Of a stretch of 61,530 nt of DNA, positions 19,876 through 28,988 are shown piece by piece. This DNA comes from Acidimicrobiaceae bacterium. Lineage in GTDB: Bacteria > Actinomycetota > Acidimicrobiia > Acidimicrobiales > RAAP-2. The stretch is from positions 8,227 to 69,756 of the forward strand of contig PLRX01000112.1 in assembly GCA_003164095.1 (NCBI GenBank), in the 5' to 3' direction. Below the pieces are notes generated by a model. That model had not been told where the DNA came from, made no database searches, and saw nothing but the letters and a program-made list of their open reading frames with translations. The position numbers were made by a program, and so were the translations under genes. Position 1 is the stretch's first letter. Every line of letters begins with the position of its first letter.

Positions 19876-20202
19876 TCAGGAGGCGAGGACGACGGAGACC
19901 GTCTGCACGGCGATCTTGCCGTCACGGACGACGAGGGTGTCCGTGCCGAACGCGATGCCGTCTGCCGTCCAGGTCACATAGAACGTGTCGCCCGCCACAT
20001 GGGCGGCGGTCTGGGTGAAACCCGGCATCTGCCCTGACGCCTCGAAGAACGGTCGGATGGCGTCCCTGCCGGTGAACACCCCGCCGAGGTTGATGATGAA
20101 CACCGACTCGTCGGTGTAGTCCTCCATCACGGTGTCGATGTCGCCGGCCTGCAGGGCGGCCATGTGGTGGTCCACCACGGCCTGGGTCTCGTCGCTGCTC
20201 AC
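19876..20202 (-). CDS. SnoaL-like / NTF2-fold small protein
   Basis: 108 residues. The cone-shaped NTF2 fold is visible in VVDHHMAALQAGDIDTVMED, FTGRDAIRPFFEA, and terminal strands TDTLVVRDGKIAVQTVSVVL. Proteins of this fold act as isomerases, cyclases or binding domains; no catalytic residue pattern stands out. The GTG at 20202 (S-S-D-E-T) follows GGAGGG with 8-nt spacing. It heads a run of three small single-domain genes on the minus strand. Confidence 0.75.
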   Translation of the reverse strand: MSSDETQAVVDHHMAALQAGDIDTVMEDYTDESVFIINLGGVFTGRDAIRPFFEASGQMPGFTQTAAHVAGDTFYVTWTADGIAFGTDTLVVRDGKIAVQTVSVVLAS

Positions 20203-20343
20203 GTCCACTCCCTCCGTGGCGACGCCGGTCGGCGCCCCGCTCGAGCGCCCATTGTGCACCACCACCGGCGCGCCGCCGTACGGCGGACGGTAACTTCGCG
20301 GGTCAACGGCCGGGCCGACGCCCCGGCCGGGGTGCATCGGCCG

Positions 20344-20868
20344 ATGACCGCCGGAGGAATGATGGAGCGCTGCGAGGTGTGCGGGTTCGCCTGGGACGCG
20401 ATCGTGCCCGACGAGATCGCCCCCGGCGTGCAGAACTCCACGCGGGCGATCGCCGACCTGCTCGTCGATCACGAGGCACGTGCGCCGGTGCGTGCCTCGC
20501 CGGACCGTTGGTCGCCGGTGGAGTACGGGTGCCATGTGCGTGACGTACTCCTCAATGTGCGGGACCGCATCGTGCTCGCCCTGGTCGAGGACGACCCCAC
20601 CCCCCATCCCATGTTCGGGACACCCCGGGTCGACCTGGGGCTGTACAGCCGTGACGTGCCCGGGTTAACGGCGCGCGACCTGGTGGCCGCCGGCGACCTG
20701 TTCGGCCGGACCCTGGAGTGCCTACCCGAGGGTGCCGGTCGGCGAACGATGTTCTACGGCTGGCCCCGTGCCGCCACCCGTCCGATCGACTGGGTGGCCG
20801 CCCAGGCGCTCCACGAGTGCCGCCACCACCTCGACGACGTCCGGTCGGACCTCGTGGACTACGGATAG
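20344..20868 (+). CDS. DinB-family protein with N-terminal zinc-finger-like motif
   Basis: 174 residues. A short CEVCGFAW motif near the N-terminus is followed by a DinB four-helix bundle: VEYGCHVRDV supplies one metal-binding His, and ALHECRHHLDDV the other pair. DinB-like proteins are metal-dependent thiol transferases in actinobacteria (mycothiol or bacillithiol S-transferases) or relatives of unknown role. ATGs at 20359 and 20362 are too close to GGAGGA, which lies directly against them, so 20344 is preferred. Confidence 0.75.
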   Translation: MTAGGMMERCEVCGFAWDAIVPDEIAPGVQNSTRAIADLLVDHEARAPVRASPDRWSPVEYGCHVRDVLLNVRDRIVLALVEDDPTPHPMFGTPRVDLGLYSRDVPGLTARDLVAAGDLFGRTLECLPEGAGRRTMFYGWPRAATRPIDWVAAQALHECRHHLDDVRSDLVDYG

Positions 20869-20889
20869 CGACGCTGACGGTCGACCGGC

Positions 20890-22248
20890 TCATCCGGCGC
20901 CAGCCGCCATGTAGCCAGGGTTGGCCACCAGCAGCTGGTCGCGGGCCGATGCCGCCAGGACGCGCCCCACGCCGTCGAGGTCGTCGTCGAACGCGCCCGA
21001 CCGGATGGCGGCGGCCAGTGCCGCGTCGTCGGTGAACCCGAGATCGGCGAGTCGGTGGCGGTGGGCCAGGGCGAGCGCGGGGCCGAGCTGCAGCTCGCGC
21101 TCGACCACGGCCAGGGCGTTGCGGGCCACGCGCGCGTCGAACCGGGCCGCATCGCCCTGGGCCCGCTCCATCGTCGCGTCCAAGTGCTCGCGCACTGCCT
21201 CGACCAGCTCGCCCGCCGTCGGGCGTCCGAACGGTGGGGTCACGTCGGAGGGACGGGCTGCATCTGTCGATGGGGGACCGTCATCCGGGGTGAGCCCGAG
21301 GAGCCCGAGGAGGTCCCACTCGCTCTCGCAGACCCGTCGGCCGATGGTGGCCAGCTCGACCGAGCGGCTGGTGCCCCCCAGGTGCACGGACGCCTGCAGG
21401 GCGCAGATCACCGCCCACTTGACCGTGCCGTAGACCTGCCACCATCGCAGCCGTTCGGGATCGACGGACCCACCCCCCGCTGCTGCGTAGGCCTCCAGCA
21501 GCTCGTCGAGGCCGCCGACGCCACCCACGACACCGGCTCCACCGAACCGCCACGCCGGGGCACAGAGCCAGCCGAGGTCCTCGACCGGGTCACCCACGTG
21601 GGCGAGCTCCCAGTCGAGGACGGCGCACAGGCCGTCGGCACCCACGAGCAGGTTGCCCATCCGGAAATCGCCGTGGACGACGACGGGGCGCCCGGTGGCG
21701 GGGCGGTGTTGGCCGAGCCACCTGACCCCGAGCTCGAGTGCCGGACGGATCTCGCCGAGGCCGTCGAGGAAGGGGAGTGGGTCACCGAAGGGATCGCGAG
21801 GCGGCAGGCCGGGCACCGCTCCCACCGGGATCCTGTGGATGGACGCCAGGGCGACCGCACACTGTCGGGTGAGCGCCGTCCGGGCCGCGGCCCACTTGTC
21901 GTCGCGGAGCAGTCGGCGCGGGATGGTCTCGCCCTCGAGTCGCTCGACGACCAACCAGCCGGGATCGAGTCCCGCCTCGGCACCCGCTGCCACGACCCGG
22001 GGCACGGGCACTCCGGCATCGGCTGCGGCGACGAGCAGGGCTGCCTCGACACCGGTCCGGCTGCCCGGCGCGATCCCGAGACCGCGCTCCTGCTGGAGGA
22101 TCAGTCGGCGGACAGAGCCCTCAGCCGCCTCGAGGTCGAACGAGCTGGTGATGCGGGAGGCGCCGCCGGACAGGCGCGCCAGGCCGCGCACGCTGCCGCC
22201 GAGGGCCCGCCCGAGCACCTCCGCCGGGTCGGTGGTCGCCCGGGCCAC
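20890..22248 (-). CDS. Aminoglycoside-phosphotransferase-fold kinase fused to DUF6285
   Basis: 452 residues. Residues 1 to about 325 are an APH/choline-kinase-like domain with VVHGDFRMGNLLV and AVLDWELAHVGDP, the catalytic loop and metal-binding motifs. The rest (from about 345: GELVEAVREHLDATME to ARDQLLVANPGYM) matches DUF6285, which is normally a separate gene next to an APH gene of the acyl-CoA-dehydrogenase-10-like group. The substrate is unknown; small hydroxylated lipids or acyl compounds are suspected for this group. The GTG start overlaps the TAG stop of the upstream gene by one base. Confidence 0.8.
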   Translation of the reverse strand: MARATTDPAEVLGRALGGSVRGLARLSGGASRITSSFDLEAAEGSVRRLILQQERGLGIAPGSRTGVEAALLVAAADAGVPVPRVVAAGAEAGLDPGWLVVERLEGETIPRRLLRDDKWAAARTALTRQCAVALASIHRIPVGAVPGLPPRDPFGDPLPFLDGLGEIRPALELGVRWLGQHRPATGRPVVVHGDFRMGNLLVGADGLCAVLDWELAHVGDPVEDLGWLCAPAWRFGGAGVVGGVGGLDELLEAYAAAGGGSVDPERLRWWQVYGTVKWAVICALQASVHLGGTSRSVELATIGRRVCESEWDLLGLLGLTPDDGPPSTDAARPSDVTPPFGRPTAGELVEAVREHLDATMERAQGDAARFDARVARNALAVVERELQLGPALALAHRHRLADLGFTDDAALAAAIRSGAFDDDLDGVGRVLAASARDQLLVANPGYMAAGAG

Positions 22249-23243
22249 TACTCGACGGCGACGACGGGCCTCCCGTCGTCGCCGAGCTGGTGGAGGTACT
22301 CGGCGATGCCGTAGCCGGAACGGGTGGGACCGTCATCGAGGAGCGTCCACCGGGTGAGGCCCTCATTGATCAGGGTGCCGGACGAGCGTCCGATGTCGGC
22401 CACGCGCAGCACATCACCGAGCAGTTCGTACCGCCGGCCCTGCTTGTCGATGACGGTCAGGTGCACCGTGCGCTGGGTGAGGCCGTCCCCGGACGGCTCG
22501 GTGCGGATCTGCCACTCGGCGACGCTCGTCGCCCGTCCGTCGTCGAAGACCCACCCGCGATGGAGGTCGCCGTGCCCGGTGCCCAGCCTGATGCCGCCGA
22601 AATGGAGGTGCTCGTCGACATTGATGCTGAACCACCGCCACATCGGCGGTCCGCCCCAGTTCCTGGGGCCCCAGGAACGGTCACGGTTGCCGAGCGCACC
22701 GTCCCAGTGGTGCCGCCGTCCGTCGACCTCCAACCAACCGGTCCAGGTGCCTGCCTGCTCGAAGTGTCCTTTGCCGGTGGTACCGGCGGCGTCGGCCGAC
22801 TCGGTCGATGCCGGGCGTGCTGTCGCCTGCCCGTCGGTCCCGATTGGCGGTGTCAGCGAGTCGAAGCGGAGATCGAGCCGCAGGTGTGCATCGTGGTCGC
22901 TGCGTGACCCCCGGGCGCTGATCCGCACCGGCACGCCGGCGTCGAAGGTGAGGTGCCACGAGCGCATCGGTTCGACCATCCGGTAGCGGACGGCACCGAC
23001 GTCGAGGACGGTGTCCACCATCTCGCGCTGCTCGACGACCGCCCGGTACTCGGCGATGTCCCCACCCGGCAGCCAGACCGACAGCCCGACGTCCATGGTC
23101 CCCTCGTTCGGGCGGATCCCGATGCGGGTGAAGAGTCCCGAGTCGCTCCCGGGGTCGAAGCCGTTGAAGTAGTAGGACTCGCTCCAGGCGGAGTCCCCTT
23201 CGACCGGATGGCCGAGGTCGTGACGGGTGTCGAGGATGGGCAC
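22248..23243 (-). CDS. DUF7064/DUF7065-type lipocalin-like protein
   Basis: 331 residues, beta-strand rich throughout. WSESYYFNGFDP near the N-terminus, RSWHLTFDAG, and GNRDRSWGPRNWGGPPMWRW are the conserved parts of a family usually found beside APH-fold kinases in actinobacteria and proteobacteria; it resembles carotenoid hydratase (CrtC/AttH) calycins. No enzyme activity is known. It is transcriptionally coupled to the APH-DUF6285 gene (TAGTG overlap). The GTG start has AAGGAT 6 nt upstream. Confidence 0.65.
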   Translation of the reverse strand: MPILDTRHDLGHPVEGDSAWSESYYFNGFDPGSDSGLFTRIGIRPNEGTMDVGLSVWLPGGDIAEYRAVVEQREMVDTVLDVGAVRYRMVEPMRSWHLTFDAGVPVRISARGSRSDHDAHLRLDLRFDSLTPPIGTDGQATARPASTESADAAGTTGKGHFEQAGTWTGWLEVDGRRHHWDGALGNRDRSWGPRNWGGPPMWRWFSINVDEHLHFGGIRLGTGHGDLHRGWVFDDGRATSVAEWQIRTEPSGDGLTQRTVHLTVIDKQGRRYELLGDVLRVADIGRSSGTLINEGLTRWTLLDDGPTRSGYGIAEYLHQLGDDGRPVVAVE

Positions 23244-23323
23244 GGGTCCATCCTTGCCGGTCGGGCGTCGGCCGACAACGGGGTCGACGGCCGGACGAGG
23301 GGACCGCTACCGACCCGGCGGTG

Positions 23324-23329
23324 TAGAAC
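23324..23329 (+). promoter_or_regulatory. -10 box (TAGAAC) for a near-leaderless start
   Basis: TAGAAC, 6 nt before the GTG at 23336. Last base departs from TANNNT. Confidence 0.4.
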
Positions 23330-23335
23330 GGCGGC

Positions 23336-24361
23336 GTGACCCACGAACCGGAGCTGACCTCACCCGTCGACCTCTGTCACCCGGACGGGGGCCCGCTCAA
23401 TCCGGCGGCCCGAGGGTGGTCGCGCCAACCGCTGCACCGCGCCAACCTCGACGGTCGTGACCCCGGACGGAACAAGCGATGGGACTACTGGGCCGTGCTC
23501 GGCGGCGAGGTCGTCGTCTCCTGCGTCTACTCCGACATCGACGTCCTCGGCCTGGCCGACACCTGGTGGGCCGAGCTCAGCACCGGGAGGTCCGGTGGCC
23601 GGGGGATCATCACCGAGCCGGGCCTGATCCGGCTGCCGCAGGTGTGCGGGACCGCCGAACTCCACGTCGATCGTGACGGTCTGTCCCTCACGATCGGTGC
23701 CGAGGACGACGCCGGAACCCGACTCGCGGCCTCGTGGACCGAGGACGACGGCCGGCCTGGATCCTTCGACATCCGGATCGCCCGTCCACCCGGCCTCGAA
23801 TCGGTGAACGTGGTCGTCCCCTGGAGCGACGACACCTTCAACTTCACGTCCAAGCAGGTGGCCCGCCCGGCCACCGGGGTCCTCCGGGTCGGTGACGAGG
23901 AGTTCGTCCTCGGGACCGGTGGGGACGCGTGGGGTGTGCTCGACGTCGGACGGGGCCGCTGGCCCTCCAGGCTCACCTGGAATTGGGGGGCGGCCTCGGG
24001 ACGGACCGCGGACATGGTGGTCGGACTGCAGCTCGGGGCCAAGTGGACGGAGGGGACCGGCGCGACGGAGAACGGGTTCGTCCTTGACGGCCGGCTCACC
24101 AAACTGGGGCGAGAGCTCGAGTGGTCCTACAGCTGGGACGACCCGAGGTCCCCCTGGGCCATCGAGGACCCGGGCGGTCAGCTCTCGGTGGTGCTCACCC
24201 CCACGTACGACAAGTACACGCTGGCCGGTGACGACGACCTCGGCAGCGAGGTCCACCAGGTGTTCGGCACCTTCGCGGGCCGGGTGACCGACGACGACGG
24301 TCGGACCGTCGAATTCAGCGGTCTCCAGGGCTTCGCGGAGGAGGCCCGCCAGGTCTGGTGA
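23336..24361 (+). CDS. DUF2804 protein
   Basis: 341 residues. The start LTSPVDLCHPDGGPLNPAAR, RNKRWDYWAV, and the later WNWGAASG and GLQLGAKWTEGTGATENG are characteristic of DUF2804, another beta-rich calycin-like family of unknown function. It is divergent from the DUF7064-type gene, 92 bp apart. Two beta-rich calycin-like proteins and an APH-fold kinase together hint at handling of a hydrophobic compound, which is inference. Confidence 0.8.
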   Translation: MTHEPELTSPVDLCHPDGGPLNPAARGWSRQPLHRANLDGRDPGRNKRWDYWAVLGGEVVVSCVYSDIDVLGLADTWWAELSTGRSGGRGIITEPGLIRLPQVCGTAELHVDRDGLSLTIGAEDDAGTRLAASWTEDDGRPGSFDIRIARPPGLESVNVVVPWSDDTFNFTSKQVARPATGVLRVGDEEFVLGTGGDAWGVLDVGRGRWPSRLTWNWGAASGRTADMVVGLQLGAKWTEGTGATENGFVLDGRLTKLGRELEWSYSWDDPRSPWAIEDPGGQLSVVLTPTYDKYTLAGDDDLGSEVHQVFGTFAGRVTDDDGRTVEFSGLQGFAEEARQVW

Positions 24362-24598
24362 TGTCCGATCGGTGGGAGGGACCGGCACATATGTTGTGGC
24401 ACTCCGGGCCCCCCGCTGGGTTACGGTTGGGGGACACGGGTGGGCGGCAGCCAGCGCAGCACCAGGAGATCCTGGCGTCCGACCGCCGTCGACGTGCACG
24501 CCGTAGGAGCAGGAGAAGACCAGGATGTCGCCGAGCTGGAGTGTCGAGTTCGCCCCTGACGAAACGGGTCAGCGGCACTGCCGCAACGCGGAGAGGAC

Positions 24599-25741
24599 GT
24601 GTTGCTGATGCCACTGCACGCCATCGAGGATCCTTCGAAGCTGCGGCGGATCATCGACGCCATGCTCCTGATCGGGACGGACCTGGACCTGCCCCAGCTC
24701 CTCCGCCACATCGTCGAGGAGGCCCGGGCCATCACCGGCGCGCGCTACGGGGCCATCGGTGTGCTCAACAGCGAAGGCACGGCGCTGGCCGAGTTCATCA
24801 CGGTCGGGCTCGACCCCGAGGAGGAGGCGGAGATCGGCAAGCGTCCCAAGGGCCTCGGCGTGCTCGGCGTACTCATCACCGATCCGCAGACGTTGCGCAT
24901 CTCCGACGTGAACGCCCATCCCGACCGATCGGGCTTCCCGCCGAACCATCCGCCGATGACCTGCTTCCTCGGTGTGCCGGTTCGGGTGAAGGACGAGGTG
25001 TACGGCAACCTCTACCTGACGGACAAGGTCGGCTGGACCGAGTTCACGAGCGACGATGCCATCCTGGTCGACGCACTCGCATTGGCGGCCGGGATGGCGG
25101 TCCAGAACGCCCGACTCGTCCAGGAGATGAAGACCAACGCCGTCCTGCACGAACGTGACCGTGTGGCGCTGGATCTCCACGACCGTGCGATCCAACGCAT
25201 CTTCGGGGCCGGACTGACGCTGCAGAGCCTGGCGAGTGCCGTGCGCGACGAGGGGCTGTCCGAACGACTGCGTGGGGTGATCAGCGAGCTCGACGACACC
25301 ATCGGTGAGATCCGGAGCTCGATCTTCAACCTGACGATGGCCGACAGGTCGGGCGGCGTGAGGTCCCAGGTGACCGGACTCTTGCGGGAGCTGGGGGAGC
25401 TACTTGGTTTCGACGTGCGGGTGATCTTCGAAGGGCCGGTGGACACGGCCGTTTCCGATGGCGTGGCCGACCAGCTCCTGGCGATCGTCCGCGAAGCGGT
25501 CACGAACATCGCTCGCCACGCGCGGGCGACCGAGGCGACGCTGATCCTCGGTGTGGACGGCAGCCAGTGCCGGCTCCAGATCAGTGACAACGGTCGGGGC
25601 ATGGGAGGGACCGAGACCCTCGGGGGCGGGCGCGGCATGCACAACATGCGCCGTCGGGCCGAGGAGTTACACGGTCACCTGGAGGTGACGAGCAACAGCG
25701 CCGGCGGAACCCTGCTCGACTTCAAGATGCTCGCCCACTGA
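24599..25741 (+). CDS. DosS/DevS-like GAF-domain sensor histidine kinase
   Basis: 380 residues: one GAF domain (about 25-175), a HisKA_3 dimerisation helix with phospho-acceptor H194 in VALDLHDRAIQRIF, and a HATPase domain (REAVTNIARHA, DNGRGMGG). The GAF opening ITGARYGAIGVL and GFPPNHPPM-TCFLGVPV closely resemble mycobacterial DosS/DosT GAF-A; the HPPM region is where I expect the heme His, so oxygen or redox sensing is plausible but unproven. No NarL-type response regulator is adjacent. GTG 24599, TTG 24602 or ATG 24608 could start translation; AGAGG precedes all. It lies upstream of the arc operon. Confidence 0.85.
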   Translation: MLLMPLHAIEDPSKLRRIIDAMLLIGTDLDLPQLLRHIVEEARAITGARYGAIGVLNSEGTALAEFITVGLDPEEEAEIGKRPKGLGVLGVLITDPQTLRISDVNAHPDRSGFPPNHPPMTCFLGVPVRVKDEVYGNLYLTDKVGWTEFTSDDAILVDALALAAGMAVQNARLVQEMKTNAVLHERDRVALDLHDRAIQRIFGAGLTLQSLASAVRDEGLSERLRGVISELDDTIGEIRSSIFNLTMADRSGGVRSQVTGLLRELGELLGFDVRVIFEGPVDTAVSDGVADQLLAIVREAVTNIARHARATEATLILGVDGSQCRLQISDNGRGMGGTETLGGGRGMHNMRRRAEELHGHLEVTSNSAGGTLLDFKMLAH

Positions 25742-25762
25742 GACCCCACTCGGTGGGGCGCC

Positions 25763-25966
25763 TCATGGCGACGTGCCGCGACGGAGGAATTCGATCACCA
25801 TCTCGTCGAGGACGTCGGCGTCCGCGATCATCTCGCTCCTGGCGACCTTGCCCACCGCCACCGTGAAGTCGAAGGCGACCCTCGTCGTGCCGCCCTGCGC
25901 CCAGACCAGCCGGGCGAGCCCGTCGAGCAGTGCTGTACGTGCGCCCTTCGCCCGACCGGAGAACAT
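25763..25966 (-). pseudogene. C-terminal remnant of an ECF41/SigJ-type sigma factor
   Basis: A 67-codon open piece reads GTTRVAFDFTVAVGKVARSEMIADADVLDEM, which matches the SnoaL-like C-terminal tail of SigJ/ECF41 sigma factors (pattern ...R.VFAFTVADGKI..I..IADP..L). The usual DGKI is altered to VGKV. The sigma region 2 and 4 domains that should precede it are absent on this strand, and the 26-kb side merges into the arcD promoter. It could be a short functional orphan, but a decayed tail is more likely. Confidence 0.5.
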
Positions 25967-26053
25967 CGACGCAGAGGGTGTTCGCCGGGCCCTGGCCGAG
26001 GCCGTGCCCGAGCGGGGACCCGACTGGCGGGCCTGAGGGAGGCGCTCCTGACC

Positions 26054-26079
26054 CCTGGTGACGCAAGTGCACCACCAGG
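26054..26079. repeat. Inverted repeat CCTGGTG/CACCAGG upstream of arcD
   Basis: CCTGGTG and CACCAGG are perfect 7-bp arms around a 12-nt spacer. Two further direct copies of CCTGGTG occur at 26158-26164 and 26168-26174, ten bases apart and about 50 bp before arcD. Repeated heptamers at helical spacing suggest regulator binding; the protein is unknown. Confidence 0.5.
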
Positions 26080-26120
26080 AGGCTTCCGTGAGCCCGGGCC
26101 CGGACGTCACACTCTGTTCA

Positions 26121-26130
26121 CCCATATGGG
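26121..26130. promoter_or_regulatory. Palindrome CCCATATGGG in the arcD upstream region
   Basis: Perfect 10-bp palindrome 91 bp before arcD. It overlaps a GGGAC-ATTC-GACTC element (26127-26140) that resembles, imperfectly (10 of 14), the DosR box core GGGACTWWAGTCCC. Confidence 0.35.
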
Positions 26131-26220
26131 ACATTCGACTCTGCCGCGCGCGATTCGCCTGGTGCACCCTGGTGTCAACAGCTCTTCCCTGCTCAGGCGG
26201 GCGACCGGAACGGAGTTCCC

Positions 26221-27720
26221 ATGGCACTAGTCACCGAACCACCGCAGTCTGCGGTGCCACCACCCCCGGGTCCTCAGGATCCGCAACTCTCCCCTCGCAA
26301 CCAGCAGAAGGCCCATACGCTCGGCCTGACCTCGGCGACCGGCCTGGTGATCGGCAGCATCGTCGGTACCGGGGTCTTCACGATGCCTGCGGTGATCGCC
26401 GGCGCCGGCACGATGGGGATCATCGTGCTCGGCGTCATCGCCGTCGGCGCCATGCTGCTGGCCGTCCTCTTCGGCCAGCTGACCAGACGGATCCCGAACA
26501 GCGACGGCGGGCTCTATGCCTACAGCCGCCACGAGTTCGGCGACTTCGCCGGCTATCTCGTCGGCTGGTGCTACTGGATCCAGTCCTGGGCCGGAAATGC
26601 CGCCATTGTGTCGTCCTGGGTCTTCTACGTCGACGCACTGTTCGGCTGGGCGCACCCCTCGGGCATGGAGAACTGGGGCATCGCAATGGTCGGCCTGTGG
26701 GTGCCGGCCATCATCAACCTAATCGGCGTCCGCCAGATGGCCTGGTTCCAGAACATCACCGTGGTGTTGAAGTTCCTGCCGCTGCTGTTCGTGGGCGTCG
26801 TCGGGTGGTTCTTCGTCGAGTCGGCACACTTCGGCCCCTTCAACGCGTCGGGCGGCAGCCTCTACAGCGCCATCGGCATCGCGGCCGGCGTGGCCCTGTT
26901 CTCCTTCATCGGGGTCGAGGCCGCGGCGATGACGGCCAAGCGGGTGCGCAACCCCCGGGTGAACGTGATGCGAGCCTCGATGCTCGGCACGGCGCTGAGC
27001 GCCGTGCTCTACGTCCTCGTCACCGCGGTGGTGATGGGCCTGGTCGCCCACCACACCCTGGTCAACACTGGATCGCCCTTCGTCAACGCCTTCGATTCGA
27101 TGTTCCCCCACAGCTCGTGGGCCGGAAAGTTCATCGCCGCCGTGGCCGTCGTCTCCGGCATCGGGGCGCTCAACGGCTGGACCCTGATCGTCACCGAGAC
27201 GTCCCGGGCCATCGCCCAGGACGACCTGTTCCCCCGACCGTTCGCCTGGACCGACAAGAAGGGCACCGCCTGGTTCGGCATCCTGGTCGGTACCGCCCTC
27301 CCCTCGTTGCTGATGCTGTGGCGCTACAACACGAGCGCGGGCCTGACCGTCTTCACCTACCTGGTGGACCTGACCGTGGTTACCGTGGCGATCCCGTACT
27401 TCATGTCCGCCATCGCCCAGCTCACGTACCTGGTGTCCCGTCGGCGCAAGGTGCAGGGCTGGCAGCTCGCCCGCGACCTCAGTGTCGCCGGGGCCAGCGT
27501 GCTGTTCTCGATGTGGGTGACGTTCGCCTCGGGCTACCAGGTCGTGTACCAGGCTCTGGTGGTCATCCTCGCCGGGCTGATCCTCTACGCCTTCCTCAAC
27601 GCTCGTCGCCAGCGTCTCGGCGAGACGGCTGAGCCCGTCGACCTGCCTGACGAGGCACCTGCGGTGGTCGTCGCGTCCGTGTCGGCAGATGCCGGTGCTG
27701 ACGCGCCGACGTCCCCCTGA
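26221..27720 (+). CDS. arcD: Arginine/ornithine antiporter (APC family)
   Basis: 499 residues, about 12 transmembrane helices with hydrophilic Pro-rich N- and C-tails. The first helix has TGLVIGSIVGTGVFTMP, the APC-family substrate-binding G-S-x-V-G-T-G motif; FSFIGVEAAAMTAKRVRNPR is the TM6 unwound region typical of basic amino-acid antiporters. In the arginine deiminase pathway it imports arginine and exports ornithine at no energy cost. The following arcA, arcB and arcC in one direction make this assignment firm. Upstream 26041-26220 contains repeated heptamers and a palindrome, the likely control region. Confidence 0.9.
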   Translation: MALVTEPPQSAVPPPPGPQDPQLSPRNQQKAHTLGLTSATGLVIGSIVGTGVFTMPAVIAGAGTMGIIVLGVIAVGAMLLAVLFGQLTRRIPNSDGGLYAYSRHEFGDFAGYLVGWCYWIQSWAGNAAIVSSWVFYVDALFGWAHPSGMENWGIAMVGLWVPAIINLIGVRQMAWFQNITVVLKFLPLLFVGVVGWFFVESAHFGPFNASGGSLYSAIGIAAGVALFSFIGVEAAAMTAKRVRNPRVNVMRASMLGTALSAVLYVLVTAVVMGLVAHHTLVNTGSPFVNAFDSMFPHSSWAGKFIAAVAVVSGIGALNGWTLIVTETSRAIAQDDLFPRPFAWTDKKGTAWFGILVGTALPSLLMLWRYNTSAGLTVFTYLVDLTVVTVAIPYFMSAIAQLTYLVSRRRKVQGWQLARDLSVAGASVLFSMWVTFASGYQVVYQALVVILAGLILYAFLNARRQRLGETAEPVDLPDEAPAVVVASVSADAGADAPTSP

Positions 27721-27765
27721 ACTGACCTACCCCCTGAACCCCCCCCACCGACTGGAGCACCTCAG

Positions 27766-28986
27766 ATGTCCTTCCACGTAGGTTCCGAGATCGGCCAGTT
27801 GCGGCAGGCCATCGTCCACCGACCCGGCCTCGAACTGTCGCGGCTCACCCCTGACAACATCGGGGCACTTCTCTTCGATGACGTCATGTGGGCCTCGAAG
27901 GCCAAGGAGGAGCACGACGCCTTCGCCGAGGCGCTGCGCGACAAAGGGGTCCTCGTCCACTACTACGGCCGGCTCCTGGCCGAGACCCTGGAGCTGCCCG
28001 AGGGACGCGCCTTCGTGCTCGACCGCGTCTGCACGCCCGGGAACCTCGGCCCGTCGCTGGTCGACCCAGTGCGCCATCTCCTCGAGGACCTGGACGGGAC
28101 GGAACTGGCCCAGTTCCTGATCGGCGGGATCCTCAAGGCGGACCTGCACCCGATGCGGGCCCACAGTCTCAAGTGGAACATGCTGCAGGCCGACGACTTC
28201 GTCCTGACGCCGCTCCCCAACCACCTGTTCCAGCGGGACAATTCGTGCTGGATCTACGGCGGGGTGACCATCAACCCGATGGCCATGCCGGCCCGTCGAC
28301 GCGAGTCGCTGCACACCCGCGCCATCTACCGGTTCCACCCGCTCTTCGCCGATGCCGGGTTCGAGACCTACTACGGGGGTGGCGACCACGATTACCAGCC
28401 GGCCACGATCGAGGGAGGGGACGTGCACGTCATCGGCCACGGAGCGGTCCTGATCGGTATGGGGGAGCGTACGACGCCCATGGCTGTCGAGTCGGTGGCG
28501 CGTGCGCTCTTCGCCGCAGGGCAGGCCACGATGGTCGTGGCCATCGAGCTGCCGCACAGCCACGCATTCATGCACCTCGACACCGTGATGTCCATGGTCG
28601 ACGCGGGCACGTTCGTCCTCTACCCCTATTTCGACCGCCACCTGCGCAGCTGGACCCTCACCCGGAGCGACGAGCCGGGCGGATTCTCGATCGCCCGGAA
28701 CCACAGCCTCTGGGACGCCCTCGCCGAGATCCTCGAGGTCCCCGAGATCACGGTCCTCACCACGGACGAGGACATCCGGGCGGCTGAGCGCGAGCAGTGG
28801 GACGACGGCACCAACTACCTCGCCGTCGCCCCGGGCGTGGTCATGGGCTACGAGCGCAACGTCGCCACCAACACGATGCTGCGCAAGCACGGCATCGAGG
28901 TCGTCGACATCGGTGGCAACGAGTTGGGCCGGGGACGTGGCGGGCCCCGCTGCATGACCTGTCCGATCGAGCGGGACGCGGCCTGA
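27766..28986 (+). CDS. arcA: Arginine deiminase
   Basis: 406 residues, standard length. [44 protein letters not shown] (catalytic His/Asp region) and the C-terminal [18 protein letters not shown] with the nucleophilic Cys of RCM are all intact. It hydrolyses arginine to citrulline and ammonia, the first step of the pathway; the ammonia also raises internal pH. It starts 45 bp after arcD and ends 2 bp before arcB. Confidence 0.97.
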   Translation: MSFHVGSEIGQLRQAIVHRPGLELSRLTPDNIGALLFDDVMWASKAKEEHDAFAEALRDKGVLVHYYGRLLAETLELPEGRAFVLDRVCTPGNLGPSLVDPVRHLLEDLDGTELAQFLIGGILKADLHPMRAHSLKWNMLQADDFVLTPLPNHLFQRDNSCWIYGGVTINPMAMPARRRESLHTRAIYRFHPLFADAGFETYYGGGDHDYQPATIEGGDVHVIGHGAVLIGMGERTTPMAVESVARALFAAGQATMVVAIELPHSHAFMHLDTVMSMVDAGTFVLYPYFDRHLRSWTLTRSDEPGGFSIARNHSLWDALAEILEVPEITVLTTDEDIRAAEREQWDDGTNYLAVAPGVVMGYERNVATNTMLRKHGIEVVDIGGNELGRGRGGPRCMTCPIERDAA

Positions 28987-28988
28987 CG

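Noticed and set aside
24362-24598. A small gene between DUF2804 and the sensor kinase
   Set aside because: No frame has a ribosome site with a protein-like composition; read as promoter/leader region of the kinase.
26127-26140. A true DosR box before arcD
   Set aside because: Only 10 of 14 core positions match and symmetry is poor; kept only as a weak hint.
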